A DNA stretch of 64,000 bases from Chrysemys picta bellii (taxonomy: Eukaryota; Chordata; Testudines; Emydidae). The stretch's first letter is position 1, and every line of letters starts with the position of its first letter. Below, piece by piece: positions 9,680 to 21,107 of this stretch. The notes beneath the pieces are model-generated. The model was not told where the DNA came from, made no database searches, and saw only the letters and a program-made list of their open reading frames with translations. The DNA lies in the NCBI RefSeq assembly GCF_011386835.1, contig NC_088800.1, positions 88,031,481-88,095,480 on the forward strand, given 5' to 3'. Position numbers and translations under genes: made by a program.

Positions 9680-12508
9680 GTTATGGAGCAGACAGCAGCA
9701 GAATTTCTACATCATCTGCCTTTTTGGAGCAAAGGAGGTGTTGAAGATGACCCCAGTTTACAGGACTGAGTGGCAGACAGGTTGGTGATGTTGTCAGCAG
9801 TGACACAGAATGGGATGAGCATAATGGAATCCAGAGTAAGGGCGCACACACACACACACACACACAGTTCCTCAGAAAAAGAAAAATGCCAGGAACAAGG
9901 ACAGGCCACTAATGTATTTGCACAAGGGCCTGGCTCAGGGATCTGAGGGGAAACAAGAGGCTGAACCCAGAATGGAAAACTGCTGTGGTTCTTTTACAAA
10001 TTAGCCTGAAAATGGCATTTACAGTGTTGTCTGCTACAAAGTGCTGAAATGCCAGGCAACCAGTGGGACTATCAGCACAGAAGGTCTATTTTTTAAAATA
10101 TGTGTGAATAATTCTTCTTGTGATTTGCAGTGATATCCAGCATCAAACGCTGAGATTCTGGGAAACAAAATGGATAATATTCTCGCTCGGACATGGGCAT
10201 GGACACACACACACGTGTGTGCACACACACTCCACAGACCTGAAGAAAAATCCCAGCAGATTTTACCAACATTTCCCATGTATTGTCCCTCATTTCAGCC
10301 CAGTGTAATCCCCCAAATCTCTATTAACGATGTCACTTCAGTTAAAGCTCTTTGGCAACAGGATCAAGATGACTTTTAACAGGTGCTATTGTGAAATAGC
10401 ACTCTCTACAGTACTGTGCAGCAGCGAGAAAAGCTGCCTTGGTATCTCTACCAAATAATGTTCTGTTTAGTCATCTGTTTATTCATTTCAGGGGAGGGTG
10501 ATCAGAAGATTAGTCTCTGCACATTTGTCTGCAATGTAAGTAATGTGACACAAATGCAAACTAATTTTAAAAGAAATAAAAACCTGTTCCTTACATTGGG
10601 ATAGAGGGGTTCAGCCCAGACTAAATCCTCTGATTTAGAGGTTGGATTCTCTTTACAACATGGCTTCTATCAATTATCTATTAACTCAAAGCACAATTTG
10701 TTTTAAGTGTCAAAGGTGGGTGCATGACTAGAACACAGAGCTGGAGCTGCAGAGCACACGAGCCATTGCCTGGCAAACTCCACCTCAAAGCAGCAGAAGC
10801 CCAGCCTGCAATAATGACTATTCTGTTTTCTCTGTTGTTGCTATTAGCTGGTGGCTGAAGACACAGCCCATTCAGGCAGTGCTACCGGCTAACGAAAGTA
10901 CCAGTTGTTCCATGGTTTAGTAAGGACACAGGATGACAGTCATTCTGGAAACAGAAAAGGTTTAATTTTTGGTGAAACTGATGAGCGTAAAAGTTAAAGA
11001 CAGAGAATGCTGGTAACAGTCAGACAAGTGGGTAAGTGCTGGACAAGCTCCTCCTATGCAACTCTGCCAGTGAGCCTCAGTTCCAACCCCCATCTCCCCT
11101 GCCACTCATGTTCCAAGATCTCTACAATTCTGCCCGGGCAACTAAATAATCCTGGCCTGCAGAAGCCCTCTTCTCCACCCCTCAGTATTCCAACTTTGCT
11201 GAACTCTGCAGCTTTTGCAATGTACCTCAGACTTGACCTGCAGTACCCTATGCTGTTCTAGTTCTAGGCCGCCACATTGCTCACTCCCCTCCCACTCGAC
11301 CCCACTACCCCGTTCCAGGCAGTAAAATCACCAGCGGTTAAAAATAGCCAATCTAATCTTCAGTAATTAAATCTAATCTAAAGATCTGTTCCTGCCAGAG
11401 TTTCTACAGCATTTCTGAAGAGATAAGCACAAATCAAATACAGAGATCTCAGCTATTAATTTTGAAAGTGCAAACCATGATATCTGATGATATGCAGATT
11501 CCCATACTAGCAGCAGTTAACAAACGATCTCCTCCCGCTAGCAAAGAGGGTGAATGCAGACTTTCTTAACAATAGGGCAGCCAGGGTTAAAGCTGCAACA
11601 CCAGCCCCCAGCATTTTGTATTGTTTTCTTGTTGGTGGTCATACACAGGATAATGGTGTTAATTAGGAAAATTCCCAAGGCCCCCAGTCTCAAAGCTGCA
11701 GAAAGATAATTCTAGGGTCTCCTGCTTTAGCGGTTCCCCCTAGATTCCGCCTCAGGGTGCTCACGGGAGCTGATCACACAGAGATAATTCCCATGGCAGA
11801 TTCCTCATGACGAACCCAAGGGTGGGGCATACACAGACAATTCCTGGGGACTAGGGCACTTTAAAACCTTGCCCTGGACTCCCCACTAGGACTCTAGGGG
11901 CTGTGGTGCACAGTTTTAATGCCTTTATACTGCTTCAGTGCGCCCCAATGAATTATGGAAAGATAAAGTAGGGAGAGGCAGGCTGACTATCGACACATAC
12001 CAGAGTTCACATGGGGTGAGGGAGTGTAGCAGCTGCTCTGTCACCATCTCCTCCCACCCACTGGCTTTCTGGAACTACCTACCACACTCTGAAAGAGGAA
12101 ATGTGCAGGCCCAGCTCTCTTCCCTGCCTCTTAGCTGCTGCATTGCAGACCTTCTTCTTTCCTTACACCCATAAGGCCTAGCTTCTTGAGCTGCCTCCCC
12201 AGTTGCTTATACTCTCCTCAGAGCAAATGCTCCTGTGGCCATATCTGCTATGTTGGTTACAAAATCTGCCCAAGACCCAGCCCACTCTACCCATGAAATA
12301 CAGAAGCCACCCTGGAGATTGGGAAATAGAGAACTTGGACAAGAAGGGACAGACCTCTAGAGGGACAAGAAGGGGAGACAGAGAGCAAGGGGAATGTGTG
12401 GGGCAGTGGGGATGCCCAGAAATTCTCTCTGTCTCAGTCATGGCTAATGTCTTCTGCAGATAAAGTGGCCATCTGATGCAGAATGGACACAGAAGCCAGG
12501 GATCTGAG
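9680..12508. other. Intergenic, no gene recognised
   Basis: This is nearly 3 kb without a supportable gene. It contains a (CA)n run at about 9846-9867 and an alternating CA/GT purine-pyrimidine stretch at about 10202-10230. The short open frames overlapping these are low-complexity artefacts. Confidence 0.5.
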
Positions 12509-12835
12509 TAGGAACAGCTTTAGGGCGATTCACCCGATTCCCCCGAATCGGGCCCCGCATCCCTAAGAGGGCCCCGCGCCCCTAAGAGGGCCTTGCAACG
12601 TTCCTAAGGATCCTCTTCCGACATGCCGCCGAAGGCACCAGCAGCCAATCGAGCTGCCACTGAAGACAGTGGCAGAACTTCAGCGGCAGCTCGATTGCTG
12701 CCACGGAAGAAGGGCCCTCCGCCGCCGTGCCGCCGAAGGCACCGGCAGCCAATTGAGCTGCCGCTGAAATCCCGCCGCTGTCTTCAGCGGCAGCTCTTTT
12801 GAATTGGGCCCCGCAGTGCCTAAAGCCGGCCCTGC
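12509..12835. mobile_element. GC-rich hAT-like MITE
   Basis: ATCTGAG occurs at 12502-12508 and again at 12836-12842, consistent with a slightly decayed 8-bp target duplication. The element ends in TAAAGCCGGCCCTG and is built of repeated blocks with CGCCGAAGGCACC and GCAGCTCGATTG-type motifs in both orientations, so it can fold strongly. No coding capacity is present. Confidence 0.6.
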
Positions 12836-13068
12836 ATCTGAGATTCCCCTAACTTACCCCCATAGAACTCATAAGAACGTAAGAATGGCCGTACTGGGTC
12901 AGACCAAAGGTCCATCTAGCCCAGTATCCTGTCTACCAACAGTGGCCAATGTCAGATGCCCCAGAGGGAGTGAACCTAACAGGTAATGATCAAGTGATCT
13001 CTCTCCTGCCATCCATCTCCACCCTCTGACAAACAGAGGCTAGGGACACCATTCCTTACCCATCCTGG

Positions 13069-15968
13069 CTAATAGCCATTAATGGACTTAACTGCCATGA
13101 ATTTATCCAGTTCTCTTTTAAACGCTGTTATAGTCCTAGCCTTCACAACCTCCTCAGGCAAGGAGTTCCACAGATTGACTGTGCACTGTGTGAAGAAGAA
13201 CTTCCTTTTATTTGTTTTAAACCTGCTGCCCATTAATTTCATTTGGTGGCCCCTAGTTCTTGTATTATGGGAACAAGTAAATAACTTTTCCTTATCTACT
13301 TTCTCCACATCACTCATGATTTTATAGATGTCTATCATATCCCCGCTTAGTCTCCTCTTTTCCAAGCTGAAAAGTCCTAGCCTCTTTAATCTCTCCTCAG
13401 ATGGGACCCGTTCCAAACCCCTAATCATTTTAGTTGCCCTTTTCTGAACCTTTTCTAATGCCAGTCTATCTTTTTTGAGATGAGGAGACCACATCTGTAT
13501 GCAATATTCAAGATGTGGGCGTACCATCGATTATATAAGGGCAATAAGATACTCTCCATCTTATTCTCTATCCCCTTTTTAATGATTCCTAACATTCTGT
13601 TTGCTTTTTTTACCGCTGCTGCACACTGCATGGACGTCTTCAGAGAACTATCCACGATGACTACAAAATCTTTTTCCTGATTCATTGTAGTTAAATTAGC
13701 CCCCATCATATTGTATGCATAGTTGGGGTTATTTTTTCCAATGTGCATTACTTTACATTTATCCACATTAAATTTCATTTGCCATTTTGTTGCCCAATCA
13801 CTTAGTTTTGTGAGATCTTTTTGAAGTTCTTCACAGTCTGCTTTGGTCTTAACTATCTTGAGCAGTTTAGTATCATCTGCAAACTTTGCCACCTCACTTT
13901 TTACCCCTCTCTCCAGAACATTTATGAATAAGTTGAATAGGATTGGTCCTAGGACTGACCCTTGGGGAACACCACTAGTTACCCCTCTTCATTCTGAGAA
14001 TTTACCATTTATTCCTACCCTTTGTTCCCTGTCTTTTAACCAGTTCTCAATCCACGAAAGGACCTTCCCTTTTATCCCATGACAACTTAATTTACGTAAG
14101 AGCCTTTGGTGAGGGACCTTGTCAAAGGCTTTCTGGAAATCAAAGTACACTATGTCCACTGGATCCCCCTTGTCCACATGTTTGTTGACCCCTTCAAAGA
14201 ACTCTAATAGATTAGTAAGACATGATTTCCCTTTACAGAAACCATGTTGACTTTTGCCCAACAATTTATGTTCTTCTATGTGTCTGACAATTTTATTCTT
14301 AACTATTGTTTTGACTAATTTGCCCGGTACTGATGTTAGACTTACTGATATGTAATTGATGGGATCCCCTCTAGAGCCCATTTTAAATATTGGCGTTACA
14401 TTAGCTATCTTCCAGTCATTGGTTACAGAAGCCGATTTAAAGGACAGGTTACAAACAATAGTTAATAGTTTCGCAACTTCACATTTGATTTTTTTCAGAA
14501 CTCTTGGGTGAATGCCATCTGCTCCCGGTGACTTGTTCCTGTTAAGTTTATCAATTAATTCCAAAATGTCCTCTAGTGACACTTCAATCTGTGACAATTC
14601 CTCAGATTTGTCACCTACAAAAGCCGGCTCAGGTTTGGGAATCTCCCTAACATCCTCAGCCGTGAAGACTGAAGCAAAGAATCCATTTAGTTTCTCTGCA
14701 ATGACTTTATCATCTTTAAGCGCTCCTTTTGTATCTCGATCATCCAGGGGCCCCACTGGTTGTTTAGCAGGCTTCCTGCTTCTGATGTGCTTAAAAAACA
14801 TTTTGTTATTACCTTTGGAGTTTTTGGCTGGCCATTCTTCAAACTCCTCTTTGGCTTTCCTTATTACATTTTTACACTTAATTTGGCAGTGTTTATGCTC
14901 CTTTCTATTTACCTCACTAGGATCTGACTTCCACTTTTTAAAATATGCCTTTTTATCTCTCACTGCTTCTTTTACATGGTTGTTAAGCCACAGTGGCTCT
15001 TTTTTAGTTCTTTTACTGTGTTTTTTAATTTGGAGTATACATTGAAGTTGGGCCTTTATTATAGTGTCTTTGAAAAGCGTCCATGCAGCTTGCAGGGATT
15101 TCACTTTAGTCACTGTACCTTTTAATTTCTGTTTAACTAACTCCCTCATTTTTGCATAGTTCCCCTTTCTGAAATTAAATGCCACAGTGTTGGGCTGTTG
15201 AGATGTTCTTCCCACCACAGGGATGTTAAATGTTATTATATTATGGTCACTATTTCCAAGCGGTCCTGTTATAGTTACCTCTTGGACCAGCTCCTGCGCT
15301 CCACTCAGGACTAAATCGAGAGTTGCCTCTCCCCTTGTGGGTTCCCATACCAGCTGCTCCAAGAAGCAGTCATTTAAAGTATCAAGAAATTTTGTCTCTG
15401 CATTTCATCCTGAGGTGACATGTTCCCAGTCATTATGGGGATAATTGAAATCCCCCACTATTATTGAGTTCTTAATTTTGATAGCCTCTCTAATTTCCCT
15501 TAGCATTTCATCGTCCCTATCACTGTCCTGGTCAGGTGGTCAATAATAGATCCCTAATGTTATATTCTTATTAGAGCATGAAATTTCTATCAATAGAGAT
15601 TCTATGGAACATGTGGAGTCACTTAAGATTTTTACTTCATTTGATTCTACATTTTCTTTCACATATATTGCCATTCCCCCTCCCGCACGACCTGTTCTGT
15701 CCTTCCGATACATTTTGTACTCCGGAATGATTGTGTCCCATTGATTGTCCTCAGTCCACCAGGTTTCTGTGATGCCTATTATATCAATATCCTCTTTTAT
15801 CACAAGGCACTTTAGTTCACCCATCTTATTATTTAGACTTCTAGCATTTGTGTACAAGCACTTTAAAAACTTGTCACTATTTATTTGTCTGCCCTTTTCT
15901 GATATGTCCAATTCTTTTTTATGTGAATGTTTCTCGTCTGATCTGGCTCTTACATTATCCTCTTCCAT
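13069..15968 (-). pseudogene. CR1 ORF2 (endonuclease and reverse transcriptase), disabled
   Basis: From the Met at 15968 the frame encodes an APE-like endonuclease with NARSLNNK, GITETWW and, after stops, GDFNYP and LGNSDH. It continues into an RT with VTPIFKMGSRGD, QHGFCKGKSC, YFDFQKAFDKVPH, SGVPQGSVLGPILF and the catalytic FADD. The conserved CR1 C-terminus ends [13 protein letters not shown] at 13069. One frame is interrupted by TGA codons at 15540-15542, near 15411 and at 13989-13991. The first two neighbours look like decayed Arg or Trp codons. A frameshift near 13520 moves the C-terminus to another frame. The product would nick DNA and reverse-transcribe CR1 RNA. This copy cannot make it. 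Confidence 0.92.
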
Positions 15969-16232
15969 CCTCTCCTCCTGACTAAAACCTAGAGAATATC
16001 AATAGACTCTCCTCTAAGAGAAGTCTCTGTCCGATCCACGTGCTCCTTTGCACAGTCGGCTTTCCCCCATCTTCTAGTTTAAAAACTGCTCTGCAACCTT
16101 TTTAATGTTAAGTACCAGCAGTCTGGTTCCACTTTGGTTTAGGTGGAGCCCTTCTTTCCTGTATAGGCCCCCCATCCCAAAAGTTTCCCCAGTTCCTAAT
16201 GAATGTAAACCCCTCGTCTCTACAACATCATC

Positions 16233-16997
16233 TCAGCCACGCAGCTTCAGACTCCGAAGCTCTGCCTGCCTACCTGGCCCTGCATGTGGAACTGGGAGCA
16301 TTTCTGAGAATGCCACCATAGAGGTCCTGGATTTCAGTCTCTTCTCTAGCAGCCTAAATGTGGCATCCAGGACATCTCTCCTACCCTTCCCTATGTCATT
16401 GGTACCTACATGTACCAAGACCACCGGCTCCTCCCCAGCACTACACATAAGTCTGTCTAGATGCCTCGAGAGATCTGCAATCTTCGCACCAGGCAGGCAA
16501 GTCACGATACAGTTCTCCCGGTCATTACAAACCCAGCTATCTACATTTCTAATGATCGAATCTCCCATTACTAACACCTGCCTTTTCCTAGTGACTGGAG
16601 TTCCCTCCCCCAGAGAGGTAACCTCAGTGTGAGAGGCAACCCCAACACCATCTGGAAGGAGGGTCCCAACTATGGGAAGGTTTCCCTCTGCTCCCGTTGA
16701 CTGCTCTGCTTACCTGGGCCTTTCATCCTCCTCAACAGCACAGGGGCTGTCTGACCGGAGGTGGGACAATTCTACAGTGTCCCGGAAAGCCTCATCAACA
16801 TACCTCTCTGCCTCCCTTAGCTCCTCCAGTTCCGCTACCCTGGCCTCCAAAGTCCGTACGTGGTCTCTGAGGGCCAGGAGCTCCTTGCATCAAATGCACA
16901 CATACGTCACCCGCACACAGGGCAGGTAATCATACATGCTGCACTCAGCGCAATAAACTGGATAGCCCCCACTCTGCTGCTGGGCTTCTGCCTGCAT
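16233..16997 (-). pseudogene. CR1 ORF1 with SGNH-hydrolase-like domain
   Basis: The start Met at 16997 begins MQAEAQ, as in the copy at 59464. The N-terminal half is a cysteine-containing segment and a coiled coil, disrupted here. The C-terminal half is open and reads MLVMGDSIIRNVDSW, then VLVHVGTNDIGKG. These are the block I Gly-Asp-Ser and block III Gly-x-Asn-Asp signatures of SGNH/GDSL esterases, found in ORF1 of several CR1-group elements. The frame ends at 16233. The ORF1 product is thought to bind the element RNA. The role of the esterase domain is not established. Confidence 0.85.
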
Positions 16998-17024
16998 TCT
17001 CTCCTACAGCTACCTAAGTTAATG

Positions 17025-17815
17025 TAGGGTTACCATATTTCAACAATCAAAAAAGAGGACGGGAGGGGCCCCGCCCTAGCCCCGCCCCCGTCCTGCCCTA
17101 GCCCCACCCCTGCCCCTTCCACTCCCTCCCACTTCCCACCCCCTCAGAACCCCCAACCCTCCCCCCCCCACTCCTTGTCCCCGTGATTGCCCCCTCCTGG
17201 GACCCCTGCCCCTAACTGCCCCCCAGGACTCCACCCCCTACCTAAGCCTTCCTGCTCCTTGTCCCCTGACTTCCCCCTCCTGAGACCTTCCCCACATCCT
17301 AACTGGCCCCCTAGGACCCTACCCCCTACCTGTCCCCTGACTGCCCCAACCCTTATCCACACCCCCACCCCCTGACAGCCCCCCCCCAGAACTCCTGACC
17401 CATCTAAACTCCTCTGCTCCCTGTCCTCTGACTGCCCCCTCCTGGGACCCCTGCTCCTAACTGCCCTTAAGAGCCGAGCTGCCCGAGCCAGCGCTACCGG
17501 CTTCGGGCAGCCCCCCCTGCCTCCGGACCCCGAGCCGCCGGAGCAGAGCAGCTGGAGCCGGGTAGGAGAAGTGCCTGGCCGGCGGCTCGGGGTCCGGAGG
17601 CAGCGGGGGCTGCCCAAAGCCGGTAGCGCTGGCTCGGGCAGCTTGGCTCCAAAAGTCTGAGAGGGGAGGAGCGTAGCAGAGCCGCCACGGGAGAGGAAGT
17701 GCCCGGCCGGCATTTTCCCGGACATGTTTGGCTTTTTGGCAATTCCCCCCGGACGGGGGTTTGATTGCTGAAAAGCCAGACATGTCCGGGAAAAACCGGA
17801 CGTATGGTAACCCTA
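17025..17815. mobile_element. Non-autonomous hAT-like element nested in CR1
   Basis: This 791-bp insert has perfect 13-bp terminal inverted repeats, TAGGGTTACCATA and TATGGTAACCCTA. A perfect 8-bp target duplication, AGTTAATG, lies at 17017-17024 and 17816-17823. The intact counterpart of the target, CATTAACT in the other orientation, is present in the CR1 5' UTR near 59450. The interior is C-rich with many CCCCTG blocks and contains a GC-rich palindrome (arms about 17465-17540 and 17577-17650). No transposase is encoded. Confidence 0.93.
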
Positions 17816-17913
17816 AGTTAATGAAAGGGTTTTGTTTAAATCAAGAAGTTTTGAATGTAGTTTAGTTTACAGGTTTTAAAGAACGGCAAGTGAACCTTGC
17901 CCCCTTCCAAACT

Positions 17914-18253
17914 CCCTTGCGAAACTCCCGGTTAGCAGCCCTGGTCGCTTGCTCACTGCTTTATAAAGCCCTGGCCTTCTTGATAGCCCCACCCACTGAC
18001 TAAGGCTCAGCCAATTAACAGAGGCTTCTAGCTTTCAAACCTTATTTTGAAGCTCACAGCTTCCAACTGCCAGCCATAGCACATGGTCCTTCAAACAACC
18101 AACCAAACAGACAGACAAACACAAGCTCAGCACACAGCAAGTAACCCACAAACACACACTACAGACACCCACTTACCCTAAGTGTGCTGTATTTGCTCCT
18201 CCTTCACCTGGAGAATGCCCTTGCAAAACTCCCTGTTAGCAGCCCTGGTCACA
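17914..18253 (-). repeat. Repeated block in the CR1 5' UTR, period about 304 bp
   Basis: A block of about 35 bp, CCCTTGC(G/A)AAACTCCC followed by (G/T)GTTAGCAGCCCTGGTC-like sequence, occurs at 17914-17946 and again at 18218-18251. This suggests the CR1 5' UTR is made of at least one and a part tandem monomers. A TTTATAAAG palindrome lies between them near 17962. Confidence 0.55.
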
Positions 18254-18477
18254 GTGTTGCTTTATTCCTGAATCTCATTAGTTTGATTTTTTTCCTAAAG
18301 CTCCAGACCCAATCATGTGACTATGTGAAAATCTCAAAACAAAAAACAAAAAAACCCCACCACCAAGGCAAAGACCCAGAATGTGTTACTTTTAAAAAAT
18401 CTCATGAGGGTTTTTTTGGGGTGGGAGGGTAGACTCATGAATGTTTAATACTTGGGGTTGGCACAAGAATTGACACA

Positions 18478-18990
18478 CAGAGCCGTGGGTCATAAATTCA
18501 TAGATTCGTAAGGCTAGAAGGAACCATTATGATCATCTAGTCTGACCTCCTGCATAGCACAGACCGGAGAATTTTATCCAACGAGTCCTGCATCATGCCA
18601 TATTGTGTGGTTGAACAATAGCATATCTTTTAAAAAGATATCCAGTCTTAGTTTAAAGGGTTCAAGTGACAGCGAATCTACCACATTCATTGGTAAATTG
18701 TTCCAATGTTTAATTACCCTCTCTGTTAAAATGAAGCGCTTGGAGTGGGTGCCCTTGCTTGACCACAGAGTGAGAACACAGGTGCAGTTTCTCTGAACTG
18801 TGACAAGCATTATCTATCATAACTGGATATTATTGTTATCCATATAAATATCAAATCCTTCTTTTACTTTTGCTAAGTTCTTGGCCACAACAACATCCTG
18901 TGGCAACAAGTGCCACAATCTAACTACACAAAGCTCTTCCTTTTATAAGTTTTGAACTTACCAACTTCAAAAGAATTGAATGTCTGTTTA
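18478..18990 (-). mobile_element. CR1 3'-end fragments
   Basis: The segment at 18490-18560 is the CR1 3' UTR signature (CATAGATTCGTAAGGCTAG and GATCATCTAGTCTGACC). Beyond it the minus strand encodes an ORF2 C-terminus, RVIKHWNNLPMNVVDS. A second, diverged CR1-like piece follows at about 18815-18990. It resembles the segment near 26000-26110. Confidence 0.75.
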
Positions 18991-19273
18991 TTCCTGAATT
19001 ATGAGAAGTTTCCAATCAACTTTACTTACACCATTCATTAATGTATATCATTTGTATACTCTTTGGGGAGATCTGTATGAAGGAGGACCTCACTGCAGCG
19101 ATGGAAAGAGCCATCGCTTGTGCATGGTTCTGGAAAAACATCTAGTTTGTGACAAGGACATGAGAAGAAGAATTTGTATACTTTAATGGTGTGTCTTATT
19201 CACCTCCTTTCTAAGTTAAAAATCTAAATTCTTTGAATTTCTCTAGATGAGAGTTTTTCCAAGCCCCTAAATA

Positions 19274-19535
19274 CACCTCTAACCCAATATAAGGCTGTCC
19301 TCGGGAGCCAAAAAATCTTACCGTGTTATAGGTGAAACCACGTTATATCGAACTTGCTTTGATCCGCCAGTGTGCGCACCCTGCCTCCCCCCCCCCCCCC
19401 GGGAGCACTGCTTTACCGTGTTATATCCAAATTTGTGTTAGATTGGGTCATGTTATATCGGGGTAGAGGTGTTTCACCTATAACACGGTAAGATTTTTTG
19501 GCTCCCGAGGACAGCGTTATATCGGGGTAGATGTG
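19274..19535. mobile_element. Palindromic TA-flanked MITE, mariner-like
   Basis: The two ends are long inverted repeats of about 60 bp sharing CTGTCCTCGGGAGCC, AAAAAATCTTACCG and GTTATATCG-type motifs. Each end is flanked by TA (19272-19273 and 19536-19537). A C13-14 run lies in the middle near 19387. TA flanks and long inverted repeats fit a non-autonomous Tc1/mariner element, although the superfamily is inferred. Confidence 0.75.
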
Positions 19536-19749
19536 TACCTCATCTTTATTACCAATGAAGAACAGGTCCAGGATAGGTATTATAATCTTCTTCTCTGGCA
19601 ATACTAAAAATTAAACTGATCATCTTTGCCCTCCCTAGGTATTCACAGGTCCTGAGGAAACTTCTGAAGCCTGTCCCAGCATGCACTGGGCTTACTATAA
19701 AACATGCGATCAATTATTTGTGAGAAATCTCTTTGAGCTCAAGTTGAGG

Positions 19750-19860
19750 ATATAGGTTCATAGATTCCAAGGCCAGAAGGGACCATTGGGACCATCGAGT
19801 CTGAGTACATCAGATCCTGTTAAAATAAGACTTTTAGACATTTAAAAAAAGTAAATTGCC
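19750..19860 (-). mobile_element. CR1 3'-end fragment
   Basis: The sequence TTCATAGATTCCAAGGCCAG followed by AAGGGACCATTGGGACCATC is the standard CR1 3' UTR signature, seen as the complement. Nothing else is recognised between it and the LTR at 20281. Confidence 0.65.
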
Positions 19861-20280
19861 TACCATTTCCTTTTTCCTGGTTCAAATATATAATTTTGGT
19901 TAAATGCATTGTATGCTCCTTTCGAACTGAATAAACCTGCACATGCAAGGCTCCCACAGAAAAGTGATCCTGGCCGTGCCTTGGTATGATGTGGAGTACA
20001 GTTCTTAATGGAGAATACTAAACTCAGAACTCACAAGTGCAGGTAGCTTCATGAAGTACTTGGGCCTCTTCATTTCCACAGACACACACATTTCACACTG
20101 ACTTCAATGGGACTTGTGCATGGTCCTGTGGAAAATATCTGGGCTCTTGTTTGTAACATGGGCTGTCTATGAATTTCCACTGGACTTTTCTCAGTTTGTC
20201 ACAACCAAGGCTTTCCCATTATCATAGCATAGTTGTTTGAATTTTAAATCAGTGTAATAAAACTTCATTTTCTTTGGCTA

Positions 20281-21102
20281 TGTCAGAGGGTACCTAGCCC
20301 TCTGAAGGGGTCAGAGCCCAGCCTACCTGTGACAGGCTCCATAAGGGGGAACAAGACAACTCAGGTTCACCTGGGGCTACTTAACTCACTGAATTAGGCA
20401 GGGGAGCACCTGGGCAAGGAAAAAAGGCAGCAACTTGCAGTGGGGCCTGGCTAGGAGAACACAAGCTCCTAGGGAAAGGAACAGTCCCCAGAGTGCAGAA
20501 AGAGAAAGGTCTTACAGAAATGGTTTCTCAGAGGATTGCTGGTGAAGGGGGCTCACCAGCAAAGGAAACTCAGGAAGAATGATCCTGTGTGGGAGGACCT
20601 CCAAAAAGAAGGGACTATGAATGCTAAGTCTCAGAGAAACCTGGCTCCCATGAAAGACTTTGTCAGGTGAGAACAGATGCCTTAGGTCAAAGGAATCATG
20701 CTGTCCTGAGGAACAGTCCTTTTGGTTTGGCCTCTGTGGGGGACCTTGACCCAAGAGGAGAGACCATTCCCCAGCTAGTGCCAAGAGGCCCCCGACTCCC
20801 AAAGAGGGTTCTGGGTCATGAAGGCCTCACAGGCAAAGGGCTTTTGATATAACTGGTGTTGATGGACTAAGGTTGACGCAGGCCCTCCTCCCTCCAGCTA
20901 GAGAGAGACATTGTGGGGAGGCCTATTTCTGTGATGTTCTGCCTTTGGGCTGAATAATCTAATGCCCAGAAGGGGTGCTGTTCAATATACAAGCCTCAGG
21001 GGATTTATTAAACCCGTATTCATGGAAACTAAGGCACAGCTACAATGGTGATGCTACATTGGGCTGCCAAGAGGTACTCCAGGGGTGAGGGCCCTTATTA
21101 CA
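20281..21102 (+). repeat. Solo LTR of a gypsy-type element
   Basis: The 822-bp segment starts TGTCAGAGGG and ends CTTATTACA. It is flanked by a perfect 5-bp duplication, GGCTA, at 20276-20280 and 21103-21107. There is no internal coding sequence, so it is a product of LTR-LTR recombination. The TG...TTATTACA ends match those of the Gmr1-like LTR at 9233-9679, suggesting related families. The open frames inside it are not genes. Confidence 0.8.
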
Positions 21103-21107
21103 GGCTA

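Larger units (their letters stand above)
12870..18255 (-). mobile_element. Near-full-length CR1 LINE, split by a hAT element
   Basis: On the minus strand the order is 5' UTR (about 18255-16998), ORF1 (from 16997), ORF2 with endonuclease and RT (15968-13069) and a 3' UTR ending near 12870 in the CATAAGAAC-type CR1 tail. A 791-bp hAT-like element with its own target duplication sits inside the 5' UTR (17025-17815). The sequence on each side of it matches, as its complement, the 5' UTR of the second CR1 copy at 59.35-59.46 kb. The ORFs carry only a few stops and one frameshift, so the copy is fairly young but inactive. Confidence 0.9.

Noticed and set aside
9846..9867. (CA)n tract and cysteine-rich frames over it
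   Set aside because: Simple microsatellite. The cysteine/valine repeats are its translation.
14512..15045. 177-codon + strand open frame
   Set aside because: Antisense shadow of the CR1 ORF2 frame on the minus strand.
16105..16632. 175-codon + strand open frame
   Set aside because: Antisense of CR1 ORF1.
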